Assembly (NCBI RefSeq): GCF_014197855.1
Contig: NZ_JACIGJ010000011.1
Coordinates: 1 to 64,000 of the forward strand
From: Roseospira marina
GTDB taxonomy: Bacteria; Pseudomonadota; Alphaproteobacteria; Rhodospirillales; Rhodospirillaceae
Direction: 5' to 3'
Length of the DNA stretch: 64,000 nucleotides
Position numbers and translations under genes: made by a program. Under the pieces are notes generated by a model. It did no database searches and was not told the DNA's origin. It saw only the letters and a program-made list of their open reading frames with translations. Positions 34,969 to 44,286 of the stretch are shown piece by piece. Numbering within the stretch: the first letter of the stretch is position 1; every line of letters begins with the position of its first letter.

Positions 34969-36213
34969 TCAGGCGGGCGCGTCCTCCGGCGCGTACACCT
35001 GCACCGGCGTGTCCACACCCCGCACCATGTGCGTGCCGAGGTCCCGCCACGGGCCGGGGTGGCGACTGCGGAAGGTGTCGCTGACGACAATGGTCTCGTC
35101 GAGGGTCCGGCACAGCCCCTCCACCCGCGCGGCCAGATTGGCGGCGGCGCCGATCACAGTGAACTCCAGGCGGGTTTGCGCCCCGATGTTGCCGTAGGTG
35201 ACCCGCCCGACATGCAGGCCGATCCCGTAGCCGAGTGCCGGCTTGTCGATGGCCGCCCGCTCGGCGTTGAGGGCGATCATGCGCTGTCCGGCGTCGCGGG
35301 CCGCCGCCAGGGCCGCCTGGGGCGGGCGGGGATCGGCGGCGGCGGTATCCGCGGTTTCGAAGGGAAAGATCGCGAGCGCCGCGTCACCGATGTAACGCAG
35401 CACTTCCCCGCCATGGTCGAGCACGGCGCCGGCCATGGCGTCGAAATAGCCGTTCAGCGTCTCCAGGAAGCACGCCGCCTCCATGTTCTCGGCCAGGGGC
35501 GTGGAGCCGCGCAGGTCGCAGAACCACAGCACGGCCTGGATCGTCTCCCCATCGCCGCGCCGCACCAGCCCATCCAGCACGCGCGCCCCGGTCTGGCGGC
35601 CCAGGTAGGTCTGCATGAGCGTCAGCGCGGTGTGGCGCAGCGCCATGATCTCGACGAGTCGCGCCAAGGCGGGGGTCGCATCCTCAATGATCGCGAGTTG
35701 GTTCGGCGTGAACCCGTCCGGCGCCCGCGTGGACAGCGTGATGGCGCTGTTCCGACCATCGCCGCAGGGCAACGCCAGGGCGACGTAATCCGTGAAGCCC
35801 TGTTCCGCCAGATCGGTAAGGATCGGGTAGTCGCTCCGGGCCGCCGAGCCGGCCAGGCGGGCGCGAATCACGCTGCCCGGATTCGTGTTCAGGTCGTGGA
35901 ACGGGCTGCGCAGATAGGTCTCGCGCTCCAACAGCGAATAGGCCCCCTCCCGCCGGTCTACGGGCGACCCGGGTTGCCAGATGAAGGCTACGCTGAACAC
36001 CTGGGGATGCAGCACCCGCACGGCGAGGTTGATCCGGTCGACCGGCACCCCCATTTCCAACAACAACGGCCCAAGGCCGTTCAGCAGCCCCTCGGCAGAG
36101 TCGACCCGCCAGCCATCTTCCAGCAGCCAGCGGACCACCGCGTTGCGCCGCCATGATTCATCCCACACCGGCGCCGGAACCGCCGCCGGAGCCAGCATGT
36201 CACCTTCCAACAT
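34969..36213 (-). CDS. Class III adenylate/guanylate cyclase with N-terminal regulatory domain
   Basis: This 414-residue protein has an N-terminal region of about 215 residues of the type found in many rhizobial cyclases ([20 protein letters not shown], then [15 protein letters not shown]) and a C-terminal class III catalytic domain (about 222-400). Both metal-binding aspartates are present (FCDLRGST and [10 protein letters not shown]), as are Asn and Arg in ANLAARVE. The substrate-specifying positions are less usual: Arg replaces the common Lys before IGD, and [10 protein letters not shown] has Glu where Asp is common. It probably makes cAMP, but specificity is uncertain. GGAG precedes the start. 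Confidence 0.87.
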   Translation of the reverse strand: MLEGDMLAPAAVPAPVWDESWRRNAVVRWLLEDGWRVDSAEGLLNGLGPLLLEMGVPVDRINLAVRVLHPQVFSVAFIWQPGSPVDRREGAYSLLERETYLRSPFHDLNTNPGSVIRARLAGSAARSDYPILTDLAEQGFTDYVALALPCGDGRNSAITLSTRAPDGFTPNQLAIIEDATPALARLVEIMALRHTALTLMQTYLGRQTGARVLDGLVRRGDGETIQAVLWFCDLRGSTPLAENMEAACFLETLNGYFDAMAGAVLDHGGEVLRYIGDAALAIFPFETADTAAADPRPPQAALAAARDAGQRMIALNAERAAIDKPALGYGIGLHVGRVTYGNIGAQTRLEFTVIGAAANLAARVEGLCRTLDETIVVSDTFRSRHPGPWRDLGTHMVRGVDTPVQVYAPEDAPA

Positions 36214-36546
36214 CGTAAATTCTCCGCGGCGTCCGGCCCCCGGTCCTATGCCGTTCTTTTGTGTCCTCGGGGTATGTTCGGGGGGTGGATTGTTCGGGGG
36301 ACGCCCCCGTCTGGCGCCCCCGACGCCGATCCGACCCGGCTCTAAGGTAGGACGCCCACCGGCCATTGCCCAGGGGCCTTCATCACGATGGCGTGCACCA
36401 GCCTCGCGATCATCGTCCGACACACGACACGCGGGTTCCTGGACAGGCGGGGCGATGACGGGCTAAACAGGGCCGAACCGCTGGTCAACCGGCCAGAGGC
36501 GCGGTCCCGACCGACCGTTTCCCATAACTCGAGAGGATCAGGCCGT
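36214..36546. other. Divergent intergenic region, cyclase/dehydrogenase
   Basis: This 333-bp gap holds the promoters of two divergent genes. G- and C-run inverted repeats occur near 36285-36320. No clear -35/-10 pair, CRP-like palindrome or gene was found. Confidence 0.45.
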
Positions 36547-37533
36547 ATGCCGACGACCAAGCCCCTCGTCGTGGTGACGCGCAAGCTTCCGGATCCCATC
36601 GAAACCCGCATGGCGGAGCTGTTTCGCGTCGAACTGAACCTCGAAGACCGGCCGTTCAGCCGCGAGGATCTGGCCACCGCCATGGGGCGCGCCGATATCC
36701 TGGTGCCAACGGTCACCGATCGGATCGATGCCGGCGTGCTGTCCCAGGCCGGGCCGAACCTGCGCCTGATCGCCAACTTCGGCACCGGGGTCGACCACAT
36801 CGACGTGGCCACGGCCCACCAGCGCGGCATCACGGTCACCAACACCCCGGACGTGCTGACCGAAGACACCGCCGACATGACGATGGCGCTGATCCTGGCC
36901 GTGCCGCGCCGGCTGGTGGAGGGGGAACGCCTGCTGCACTCCGGCAACTGGGCGGGCTGGTCGCCCACGCACATGCTGGGGCACCGCATCTGGGGCAAGC
37001 GGCTCGGCATCGTGGGCATGGGGCGTATCGGGCAGGCCGTAGCGCGGCGCGCGCGCGGCTTCGGCATGGCGATCCACTACCACAACCGCCGGCCGCTCCA
37101 TGCGGACATCGAGACAGAGCTGGAAGCCACCTACTGGGACAGTCTCGACCAGATGCTGGCGCGCATGGACGTGATCTCGGTGCACTGCCCGCACACGCCG
37201 GCCACGTATCACCTTCTGTCGGCGCGGCGGCTGAAGCTGCTCAACGGCTCCGCCTACATCGTCAACACCGCGCGCGGCGAAGTGATCGACGAGGCCGCCC
37301 TGGTGCGCATGCTGTCGTCCGGTGATCTGGCGGGCGCCGGCCTCGACGTGTACGAGCGCGCCCCGGCCGTGAACCCCAAGCTGCTGTCGCTCGACAACGT
37401 GGTCGCCATCCCGCACATGGGCTCGGCCACCATCGAGGGCCGCATCGACATGGGCGAGAAGGTCATTATCAACATCAAGACCTTTAGCGACGGGCACCGC
37501 CCGCCCGACCGCGTGCTGCCGAACCTGCTGTAA
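36547..37533 (+). CDS. D-2-hydroxyacid dehydrogenase (glyoxylate/hydroxypyruvate reductase type)
   Basis: This 328-residue NAD(P)-dependent enzyme has a Rossmann nucleotide-binding motif GMGRIGQAVARRARGFGM (about 159-176), with NRRP after beta-2, where arginine favours NADPH. The catalytic residues lie in NTARGEVIDE (Arg) and IPHMGSAT (His), with the Glu in between. The pattern NFGTGVDHIDVATAHQRGI and NTPDVLTEDTADM is that of GyaR-like reductases that convert glyoxylate to glycolate or hydroxypyruvate to glycerate. Malyl-CoA lyase elsewhere in the window produces glyoxylate, a plausible link. AGAGGATC precedes the start. Confidence 0.88.
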   Translation: MPTTKPLVVVTRKLPDPIETRMAELFRVELNLEDRPFSREDLATAMGRADILVPTVTDRIDAGVLSQAGPNLRLIANFGTGVDHIDVATAHQRGITVTNTPDVLTEDTADMTMALILAVPRRLVEGERLLHSGNWAGWSPTHMLGHRIWGKRLGIVGMGRIGQAVARRARGFGMAIHYHNRRPLHADIETELEATYWDSLDQMLARMDVISVHCPHTPATYHLLSARRLKLLNGSAYIVNTARGEVIDEAALVRMLSSGDLAGAGLDVYERAPAVNPKLLSLDNVVAIPHMGSATIEGRIDMGEKVIINIKTFSDGHRPPDRVLPNLL

Positions 37534-37571
37534 CGGACAGACGCGGCCCGGACCGGTCCGAAAGAACACCG

Positions 37572-38414
37572 ATGGCCCCCAACGACACCGACGACGACAC
37601 CGTGCCGGGCGCGGACCTGTCCGCGACCCTGGACGCACTCGCGCCCGCGCCGCCGTGCGGGCATGGGCCGCGGCTGTTCGTCGCCGACCCCACGCTGGAC
37701 GACGGCGCCGTGGTCACGCTGGAGGCGCCGCAGGCCCACTATCTCCGCAGCGTCATGCGCCGGGGGCCGGGCGATTCGGTGGTGCTGTTCAATGGCCGCG
37801 ACGGTGAGTGGCAGGCCACCCTTGAGACGATGGCAAAGGCCTTCGCGACCGCCCGCTGCGCGATCCGGCTGCGGCCGCAATCCGCCGAGGGGACCGAAAA
37901 CGGTGGGGTGGACGGCCCCTGGCTTTTGTTCGCCCCGCTGAAGCGCGGGCCGGTGGACCTACTGGCGGAAAAGGCGACGGAACTGGGGGTGGCCCGGCTT
38001 CAGCCCGTGATGACCCGGTTCACCACGGCCGCGCGGGTCAACGCCACCCGCCTGCGCGCCAACGCCATTGAGGCCGCGGAGCAGTGCCGGCGCCTCAGTG
38101 TACCGGAGGTAGCGGAGCCGATCACCCTGGCGCGCATCCCCGAGGGCTGGCCGGAGGACCGCCATCTGTTCGTGCTGGCGGAGCATGGCCATGCCGTGAC
38201 CGCCGCCTCCGCCTTCGCCGCCGCCCGCGATGCGGGCACGCCCGCCGCCCTGCTGGTCGGGCCGGAAGGGGGCTTCGCGGACTCGGAACTTGACGCCCTG
38301 TGCCAACTGCCGTTTGTTACGCCCGTGCGCCTGGGACCCCGCGTTTTGCGGGCCGAAACGGCCGCCATCGCGGGGCTTACGCTCTGGCAGGCCCTCGCCG
38401 GCGACTGGCGCTGA
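37572..38414 (+). CDS. rsmE: 16S rRNA (uracil-1498-N3)-methyltransferase RsmE
   Basis: This 280-residue SPOUT methyltransferase has an N-terminal PUA-like domain (RLFVADPTLDDG, HYLRSVMRRGPGDSV) and a knotted C-terminal domain with LLVGPEGGFADSELDAL and VRLGPRVLRAETAAI, the SAM-binding signature. It methylates U1498 in the decoding region of the 30S subunit. The first 30 residues are an acidic, Ala/Pro-rich extension not found in E. coli RsmE; an internal start near residue 30 lacks a suitable codon. It follows the dehydrogenase by 38 bp and precedes gshA, so the three may be co-transcribed. Confidence 0.94.
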   Translation: MAPNDTDDDTVPGADLSATLDALAPAPPCGHGPRLFVADPTLDDGAVVTLEAPQAHYLRSVMRRGPGDSVVLFNGRDGEWQATLETMAKAFATARCAIRLRPQSAEGTENGGVDGPWLLFAPLKRGPVDLLAEKATELGVARLQPVMTRFTTAARVNATRLRANAIEAAEQCRRLSVPEVAEPITLARIPEGWPEDRHLFVLAEHGHAVTAASAFAAARDAGTPAALLVGPEGGFADSELDALCQLPFVTPVRLGPRVLRAETAAIAGLTLWQALAGDWR

Positions 38415-38522
38415 CCCCGTCTCCTCCCCAGATTGGGCCCAGATTGGTCCCCGACCCGCCCCAGAGTCAGGGGCACCCCCTCCCCGCGCTGTCCGATCGC
38501 GCCCTCCCGGAGTCTCGCCCGC

Positions 38523-39899
38523 ATGTCCGCCCCCGCCCAAGCCAACGCCCAGCCCATCGAGGGCAAGGCCGACCTCGTTGCCTGGTTCGAATCCGGTTGC
38601 AAGCCGGCGGAGCGGTGGCGCATTGGCACCGAACACGAGAAACTCGCCTTTTCCGCGCGGGACTTCCGCCCGCTGCCTTATGAGCGGGACGCGCAGGGGC
38701 CGGGCATCCGGGACCTTCTGGAGCGTCTGGAGGCGTTCGGCTGGGCGCCGGTCGAGGAAGCCGGCAAGCTGATCGCGCTGTCCTGCCCCACCGGCGGCAG
38801 CGTAACGCTGGAGCCGGGCGGTCAGCTCGAACTGTCCGGCGCGCCCCTGACCACCATTCACGAAACCTGCGCCGAGACGACCGGACACCACCTGAACCTG
38901 AAGGCGGTGTGCGCGGAGCTGGGAATCGGCTTGATCGGGCTCGGCTTCAATCCGAAGTGGCCGCGCGAGACGGTATCCTGGATGCCCAAGGGCCGCTACG
39001 ACATCATGCGGCGCTACATGCCGACCAAGGGTTCGCTGGGCCTCGACATGATGCTGCGAACCTGCACCGTGCAGGTGAACCTCGATTTTTCCAGCGAGGC
39101 CGACATGGTGCGCAAGTTCCGCGCCGGCATCGCCTTGCAGCCTCTGGCCACGGCCCTATGGGCCAACAGCCCGTTCACCGAGGGCAAACCCAACGGCTTC
39201 CTCAGCTACCGCAGCCACATCTGGACCGACACCGACCCTGACCGCTGCGGCATTCCGGCGTTCGTGTTCGAGCCGGGGATGGGCTTCGAGCGCTACGTCG
39301 ACTACATGCTCGACGTGCCGATGTACTTCGTCTACCGCGACGGCCGCTATATCGACGTCGCCGGCCAGTCATTCCGGGATTTTATGGACGGCCGCCTGCC
39401 GGGCCGGCCCGGCGAGAGGCCGACGCTGGGCGACTGGGCCGACCACGTCACCACGGCCTTCCCCGAGGTGCGGCTGAAAACCTTCCTGGAAATGCGCGGC
39501 GCCGACGGCGGCCCCTGGAGCCGGATCTGCGCCCTGCCGGCCTTCTGGGTCGGCCTGCTGTACGACGGGCAGGCCCTGGACGCGGTGAGCCAGTTGATCC
39601 GCGACTGGACACCGGAAGACATCGCCGCGCTGCGCGATCAGGTTCCGGCGCACGGGCTGCGCACGCCGTTCAAGGGCCGCACCCTGGGGAACCTGGCCCT
39701 GGAGGTGCTGACCATCGCGCGGGGCGGCCTGGCCCGCCGTGCCCGTCTGAACACCCTGGGCCGGGACGAGACCTGCTTCCTCGACGTGCTGTTCACGATT
39801 GCCGAGTCCGGCCGCAGCCCGGCGGAGGACCACCTGGAGGCCTTTCATGGCCGCTGGAACGGCAGTGTCGATCCGATCTTCATCGAGTGCGCCTACTGA
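38523..39899 (+). CDS. gshA: Glutamate-cysteine ligase, alphaproteobacterial/plant class
   Basis: This 458-residue enzyme belongs to the GCS2-related class shared by alphaproteobacteria and plants. Landmarks are [10 protein letters not shown] (glutamate/metal site), [48 protein letters not shown], and [18 protein letters not shown]. It joins glutamate and cysteine with ATP in the first step of glutathione synthesis. CCCGGAG lies upstream of the ATG. The 108-bp gap to rsmE and same orientation suggest an operon. A terminator oriented on the opposite strand follows. Confidence 0.95.
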   Translation: MSAPAQANAQPIEGKADLVAWFESGCKPAERWRIGTEHEKLAFSARDFRPLPYERDAQGPGIRDLLERLEAFGWAPVEEAGKLIALSCPTGGSVTLEPGGQLELSGAPLTTIHETCAETTGHHLNLKAVCAELGIGLIGLGFNPKWPRETVSWMPKGRYDIMRRYMPTKGSLGLDMMLRTCTVQVNLDFSSEADMVRKFRAGIALQPLATALWANSPFTEGKPNGFLSYRSHIWTDTDPDRCGIPAFVFEPGMGFERYVDYMLDVPMYFVYRDGRYIDVAGQSFRDFMDGRLPGRPGERPTLGDWADHVTTAFPEVRLKTFLEMRGADGGPWSRICALPAFWVGLLYDGQALDAVSQLIRDWTPEDIAALRDQVPAHGLRTPFKGRTLGNLALEVLTIARGGLARRARLNTLGRDETCFLDVLFTIAESGRSPAEDHLEAFHGRWNGSVDPIFIECAY

Positions 39900-39919
39900 T
39901 CCCCTCGCCGCGCTCCCCC

Positions 39920-39956
39920 AAAAAAAGGCCCGGGCCGCCATGTGGCAGACCCGGGC
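39920..39956 (-). terminator. Orphan minus-strand Rho-independent terminator
   Basis: On the minus strand GCCCGGG (39956-39950) pairs with CCCGGGC (39934-39928), enclosing a GCCA/TGGC hairpin, and is followed by CC and seven T (39926-39920). The polarity is opposite to gshA, and no minus-strand gene ends here, so it may terminate an unannotated small transcript. Confidence 0.7.
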
Positions 39957-40310
39957 AAGGGGGGTATTGTGGAGAGAGAGAAGAAAAGTCGCCGTCGTCG
40001 CGCAAGAAAACGCGCCGACCGGGTCCCTTTCGGAACGACGGCCGACGTCCGCAGCCTTCGTTCCAGCGGCGATCATCTCGCCGCGCCATGGTGTGGCCGT
40101 GACCAAACCATGGAACGATCATGGCACAGTCACACCGTCTGACCACGGACCACGATCACACGTCGTCGCAACCATACCCAGGTGCGCGGCACAGGCTTTC
40201 CAGAACCCCCCGCCTGTGTCACAAGACGGGATGCGTGCCCCGCGCACCCCGCTGGTCGGTGCGCCGTTGGTCCTCTATCCGACCAGGGGACCGTCGCCTT
40301 AGGAGAACGC
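39957..40310. other. Intergenic region gshA-kdsB, possible minus-strand small RNA
   Basis: No protein gene is supported in these 354 bp. On the minus strand, directly before the terminator, runs a pyrimidine-rich segment (TTTTCTTCTCTCTCTCC), and further upstream a small GCGCG/CGCGC hairpin. This layout resembles bacterial sRNAs. No clear promoter was identified. The right end holds the kdsB ribosome-binding site AGGAGAA. Confidence 0.4.
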
Positions 40311-41078
40311 ATGTCCCCACCGCTTCGTTCCGCCGCGCCGCCGCTGATCGTGCTGCCCGCGCGCATGGCCTCGACCCGCCTGCCGGGCAAGCCGCTCGCC
40401 GACATCGCCGGCCAGCCCATGATCGCCCACGTGGTCGCCCGCGCGCTCGATGCCCATGTCGGACCGGTCGTGGTGGCCTGCTGCGAGGACGAGGTGGCCC
40501 GCGCCGTCACCCGCGCGGGCGCGCGTGCCGTGATGACCGATCCGGACCTGCCCTCCGGCTCCGACCGCGTCTGGGCCGCCGTGCAGAGCGTCGATCCCGA
40601 GGGACGGCACGACCTCATCATCAACGTCCAGGCCGATCTGCCAACGCTCGACCCGGTGCTGATCCGCGATGTGCTCGGCCCCATGAGCGACCCGGCGGTG
40701 GACATCGCCACCCCGGTCGCGGTCATCAGCGATCCGGCGGAGATCACGGATCCGTCGGTGGTCAAGGCGGTGATGGCGCAGCGACGGGGCCACCGCGCCG
40801 GGCGGGCGCTCTACTTCAGCCGGCAGCCGGTGCCGCACGGCGACGGGCCGTTCCTGCATCACATCGGCCTGTACGCCTACCGGCGGGACGCATTGCGGCG
40901 GTTCGTCGCCTTGCCGCCTTCGCCACTGGAGACGCGGGAGCGGCTGGAGCAGCTTCGGGCGCTGGAAGACGGCATGCGCATCGATGCCGTGGTGGTGGAC
41001 ACCATTCCGCTCGGCGTCGATACCGAAGCCGACCTGGACCGGGCGCGTCGCATGCTTGGCGGCGCCGTGTCGGCATGA
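40311..41078 (+). CDS. kdsB: 3-deoxy-manno-octulosonate cytidylyltransferase
   Basis: This 255-residue nucleotidyltransferase has the N-terminal CTP-binding [18 protein letters not shown], the metal-binding NVQADLP, SRQPVP and [13 protein letters not shown]. It activates Kdo to CMP-Kdo for the inner core of lipopolysaccharide. AGGAGAACGC precedes the ATG. The stop overlaps the start of the aldo/keto reductase gene (ATGA), a tight coupling. No kdsA or waaA is in the window. Confidence 0.95.
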   Translation: MSPPLRSAAPPLIVLPARMASTRLPGKPLADIAGQPMIAHVVARALDAHVGPVVVACCEDEVARAVTRAGARAVMTDPDLPSGSDRVWAAVQSVDPEGRHDLIINVQADLPTLDPVLIRDVLGPMSDPAVDIATPVAVISDPAEITDPSVVKAVMAQRRGHRAGRALYFSRQPVPHGDGPFLHHIGLYAYRRDALRRFVALPPSPLETRERLEQLRALEDGMRIDAVVVDTIPLGVDTEADLDRARRMLGGAVSA

Positions 41079-42007
41079 GCCCGAACGTCGGGCGCGCGCT
41101 GGGTCGGACCGGCTGGACCATCTCACCGCTGGGGCTCGGCTGCGCCAGCTACTGGGCCAAGCCGCGCTTTTCCGAGACCCGCGCCCGCGCCGTGCTGACG
41201 GCGGCGCTGGAGGCCGGGATCACCGTGCTCGACACCGGCGCGTCGTACGCCCACGGCCACGCGGAGCGGCGGCTGGGCCGCCTGCTGCGCGAGGTGGGGG
41301 CCGACCCGCACAGCCTGCTGATCGGCACCAAGGCCGGCACGGTCCCCGATGCGCGCGGCCGACTGGTGAAGGACTTCCGCCCCGCCACCGTCGTTGCCCA
41401 GGTGCGGGCCAGCCAGACGGCACTGGGGCTGGAACGCCTGCCGCTGTTGCAATTGCATGGTCCCGCGCCCGAGGACCTGACGGACGAGCTGCTGCGCGCG
41501 CTGGAGGACCTGCGGACCCAGGGGGACGTCGCCCTCCTTGGCATCAACGGCTTCGTCGACATCACCCGCCATGCCACCGGGATGGCCCCGTTCGATGTGC
41601 TGATGCCGTTCCTGAGCGTGATGGAACCGGACAACCGCGCGCTGGTCGCCGGCGCGGCCGCCACCGGACAGGGCGTGATGGTGGCCGGCCCCCTCGCCCG
41701 CATGGCCTTCGCCCCGCCCCTGGGGCGCTGGCTGACGCGGCCGAGCGGGCTGTGGTACCTCGCCCGCGCGCTACGCCACGGTCCCGGTCCACTGCTGCGG
41801 GCACGCGCTTTGCGGCCGGCGCTGACGGCGCCCGACTGGACACCCGCGCAACTCGCCCTGGCCTGGGTGCTGGAACAGCCCGGCGTGGCCTGCGCCGTGT
41901 TCGGCACCACCACGCCCGCGCATGTCACCGAACTGGCCGCCGCCGCGCGCCGCCCGCTGCCCGAGACGGTGCGGGACGCGATCGCGCGGGTTCATGGGGA
42001 CCGGTAG
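41075..42007 (+). CDS. Aldo/keto reductase family protein
   Basis: This 310-residue TIM-barrel protein belongs to the aldo/keto reductase superfamily. Residues of the catalytic tetrad are visible as Asp and Tyr in [19 protein letters not shown] and Lys in IGTKAGTV. The usual His is replaced in [12 protein letters not shown] by a nearby HG motif typical of the subgroup. The C-terminal [24 protein letters not shown] is the NADPH-binding end. Coupled to kdsB by a 4-bp overlap, it may act on a sugar or sugar nucleotide, but its substrate is unknown. It shares a hairpin spanning its stop with the convergent GT39 gene. Confidence 0.88.
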   Translation: MSPNVGRALGRTGWTISPLGLGCASYWAKPRFSETRARAVLTAALEAGITVLDTGASYAHGHAERRLGRLLREVGADPHSLLIGTKAGTVPDARGRLVKDFRPATVVAQVRASQTALGLERLPLLQLHGPAPEDLTDELLRALEDLRTQGDVALLGINGFVDITRHATGMAPFDVLMPFLSVMEPDNRALVAGAAATGQGVMVAGPLARMAFAPPLGRWLTRPSGLWYLARALRHGPGPLLRARALRPALTAPDWTPAQLALAWVLEQPGVACAVFGTTTPAHVTELAAAARRPLPETVRDAIARVHGDR

Positions 42008-42023
42008 CGGGCCCCGCTACCGG
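42001..42023. terminator. Inverted repeat spanning both convergent stop codons (AKR/GT39)
   Basis: CCGGTAGCGGG (42001-42011) and CCCGCTACCGG (42013-42023) form an 11-bp perfect inverted repeat with a 1-nt centre. It contains the TAG of the aldo/keto reductase gene and, on the other strand, the TAG of the GT39 gene; both proteins end in arginine. Likely a bidirectional stop signal, without U-tract. Confidence 0.6.
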
Positions 42024-43591
42024 CACGCCCCCACACCCCCCTTGATCAGCGCATAGCCCAAGGGATGGGCGGCGGGACGCCCGGACAGCGCCAGCGCTCC
42101 GGTCGAGACGCCCACGATGGCCGAGTCCGGCAAGGCCGCGCCCTGGCCGGGAATGTCCTCCCGCAAGCGGTCGAGGCGATCCGGATCGTGCGCCGCCTCC
42201 CACAGCACCAGACAATCCCCCGGCTCCGACCGGGGCGGCGGCGCGAACGCGGCCTTCTGGGAGTCCAGCGGCTTGACGTAACGGGCCGGCGGCAGGTGCG
42301 GACGCAGGAAGATCATGGGGAAGCGGTGGACGCTCGACACCATCACCACCGTCCCGCCCGTGAAGCCGGCGTCCGTCAGGTCGGCGGAATAGGCCCCGTA
42401 GGGCAGCGCGGTGTTGCACTTGCCCTCGCAGGTGGCGGCGGTCTCGACGATCATGCGGGTCAGGAACACCGGCACCACCAGCGTCAGAACGACCGCCACC
42501 AGCGCGAACAGCCCCCGGGAGCGCGGCCCGGGCTCGCCGCGCGCGATCCAGGCGAACAGCGGCACGACGACCACAAGCAGCCCATACACATGGTGCGCGC
42601 CGATATCGGTCACCCCCGCGCCCACCACCAAACCGGCCAGGATGAGCAGCAGCAACACCGGCACCAGGGCGGCGAACACCAGCCGGTCACGCCGCACCGG
42701 CGCGACGCGCGCAGGGCGAACCAGCGCCCGCCAAACCGCCGGCGCGAACAGCAGCAACGCCAGTGCCACGGACGGCAACAGCACCATCAGGCTATGCTCG
42801 CCCAGCAGCGCCAGACCGCCCTTGATGCCCTCCAACGCCCCCGCGACCGGCGCGTCGCGGCCCATCTTGGCGTCGAACAGCTCCTGGAACGCGGACCAGT
42901 GCAGCAGCAGCCACGCATAGTGCGGCGCCGCGATCACGAAGGTCACCGCCGCGCCCAGGACCGCCCGTCCGGACAGCAGCACGCGCCGCGTGGTCGGCGT
43001 CAGCAGGCCGGCGAGGACGACCGCCGCCAGCAGCAGGGCGAAGTTGTACTTGGTCAGCAGCCCCAGGCCCGCGACCAGACCGGCGAGCCCCCAGTTGAGC
43101 CACGTCGGCCGGTCCAGCAGGCGCAGGGTCACCCACAGCAGGGCGAAGCCCGCCGCCGTCATCGCCACGGTGTGCGACAGGTTCAGGTGCGGCGCCCAGT
43201 TCCAGGCCACCAGCGCGGCCAGCGCCAGGCCGGCGAAGGTCGCCATGCCACGATCCGGCGTCAGGCGACGCGCCGCCGCCGTGGCCAAGGGATAGGCGGC
43301 GAACAGCAGCACGGCCACCACCAGCCGGGCCGACAGCAGCGTCGGCCCCACCGCCTGCACCACGAGCCAATGCAGCCAGATCACCAAGGGCGGGTTGAGC
43401 GCGTCGTACCCCAGCGCCAACGTCTGCGAGAACAGCAGCAGCTCCGCATCGTCGTTGCGGCCACCGGTCTGCAGGCCGACCTGGAGCGCCACCGCGACGC
43501 CGAGCATCAGCGCCATGAATCCGAACGCCGCGCCCGGCCGGCCGAACGCCCGGCCGAGGGCGGCGATCCCCCGCCATACCCTGTTCATCAT
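42017..43591 (-). CDS. GT39-type (ArnT/PMT-like) membrane glycosyltransferase, paralogue B
   Basis: This 524-residue protein has about 11 membrane helices and a periplasmic C-terminal part. The first periplasmic loop has an acidic cluster, GRNDDAELLLFSQTLALGYD, then NPPLVIWLHW, equivalent to paralogue A at 12607. The protein ends HPLGYALIKGGVGACR, parallel to the PFGFVLVRDGVGDCR tail of paralogue A. It presumably transfers a sugar from a polyprenyl-phosphate donor to an envelope acceptor. It is the last gene of an overlapping three-gene unit with yciA and a class I amidotransferase; the start overlaps the latter's stop by 4 bp (ATGA). Confidence 0.82.
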   Translation of the reverse strand: MMNRVWRGIAALGRAFGRPGAAFGFMALMLGVAVALQVGLQTGGRNDDAELLLFSQTLALGYDALNPPLVIWLHWLVVQAVGPTLLSARLVVAVLLFAAYPLATAAARRLTPDRGMATFAGLALAALVAWNWAPHLNLSHTVAMTAAGFALLWVTLRLLDRPTWLNWGLAGLVAGLGLLTKYNFALLLAAVVLAGLLTPTTRRVLLSGRAVLGAAVTFVIAAPHYAWLLLHWSAFQELFDAKMGRDAPVAGALEGIKGGLALLGEHSLMVLLPSVALALLLFAPAVWRALVRPARVAPVRRDRLVFAALVPVLLLLILAGLVVGAGVTDIGAHHVYGLLVVVVPLFAWIARGEPGPRSRGLFALVAVVLTLVVPVFLTRMIVETAATCEGKCNTALPYGAYSADLTDAGFTGGTVVMVSSVHRFPMIFLRPHLPPARYVKPLDSQKAAFAPPPRSEPGDCLVLWEAAHDPDRLDRLREDIPGQGAALPDSAIVGVSTGALALSGRPAAHPLGYALIKGGVGACR

Positions 43592-44286
43592 ACCATCCAG
43601 TGATCCAAGAATCGCCCCAGCCAGCGCCCCAAAGCCGCATCGTGCCGCAGTCGCCCAGCGCGATGGGCGGACGCATCGGTCGCCCCCGGCCATGTCAGCA
43701 TGTCCGACGCCAGCCGCATCCAGCGTTCCATCATCTCGTGCGTGACCTCGGGATGGAACTGGATGCCGTACGCTTGGGGACCGGCCGCAAACGCCTGATT
43801 CGGAAACATGTCGCCGCGCGCCAGAAGCCGCGTGCCCGCCGGCAGGTCAAAGCCTTCCTTGTGCCACTGGTAGACGCCCATCGGGCCGTCGAACAACCCG
43901 AGCCGGTGGCCCTCCTCCGTCCCGGTCACCGTGTAGTAGCCGATCTCGACATGCTCCGACGGCGGGCGCGCAACCCGGGCGCCCATCACGCGGGCCATCA
44001 TCTGCGCCCCCAGGCAGATGCCGAGGGTCGGCACCTCCGCCGTCATGGCGCGCTCGATCAAACCCAGTTCGGCCCGGATACCCTCCAGGTGGTCGTCGTT
44101 GGCGCTCATCGGCCCACCGAACACGACGACGCCGGCGTAGGCGCTCACGTCCTCGGGCAGCGAATCGCCGTGCAGGGGACAGCGCCGATCGAGCGCATGG
44201 CCGCGCGACCGGATCATGGCGCCGACCCGCCCGGGGTTGGAGTGGCGCTGGTGCACAACCAGCAAGACCGGGCGGCCCTCCGTCAC
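43588..44286 (-). CDS. Class I glutamine amidotransferase-like protein
   Basis: This 232-residue stand-alone GATase1 domain has the nucleophile Cys in the elbow LGICLGAQMMARVMGA and the His-Glu pair in YGIQFHPEVTHEMM. FGGPMSANDD forms the oxyanion region. It resembles GMP-synthase glutaminase domains and YfeJ-like proteins with no known synthetase partner. It may hydrolyse glutamine or a gamma-glutamyl compound. It starts with GTG overlapping the yciA stop (GTGA) and overlaps the GT39 gene start, so translation of all three is coupled. Confidence 0.88.
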   Translation of the reverse strand: MTEGRPVLLVVHQRHSNPGRVGAMIRSRGHALDRRCPLHGDSLPEDVSAYAGVVVFGGPMSANDDHLEGIRAELGLIERAMTAEVPTLGICLGAQMMARVMGARVARPPSEHVEIGYYTVTGTEEGHRLGLFDGPMGVYQWHKEGFDLPAGTRLLARGDMFPNQAFAAGPQAYGIQFHPEVTHEMMERWMRLASDMLTWPGATDASAHRAGRLRHDAALGRWLGRFLDHWMV

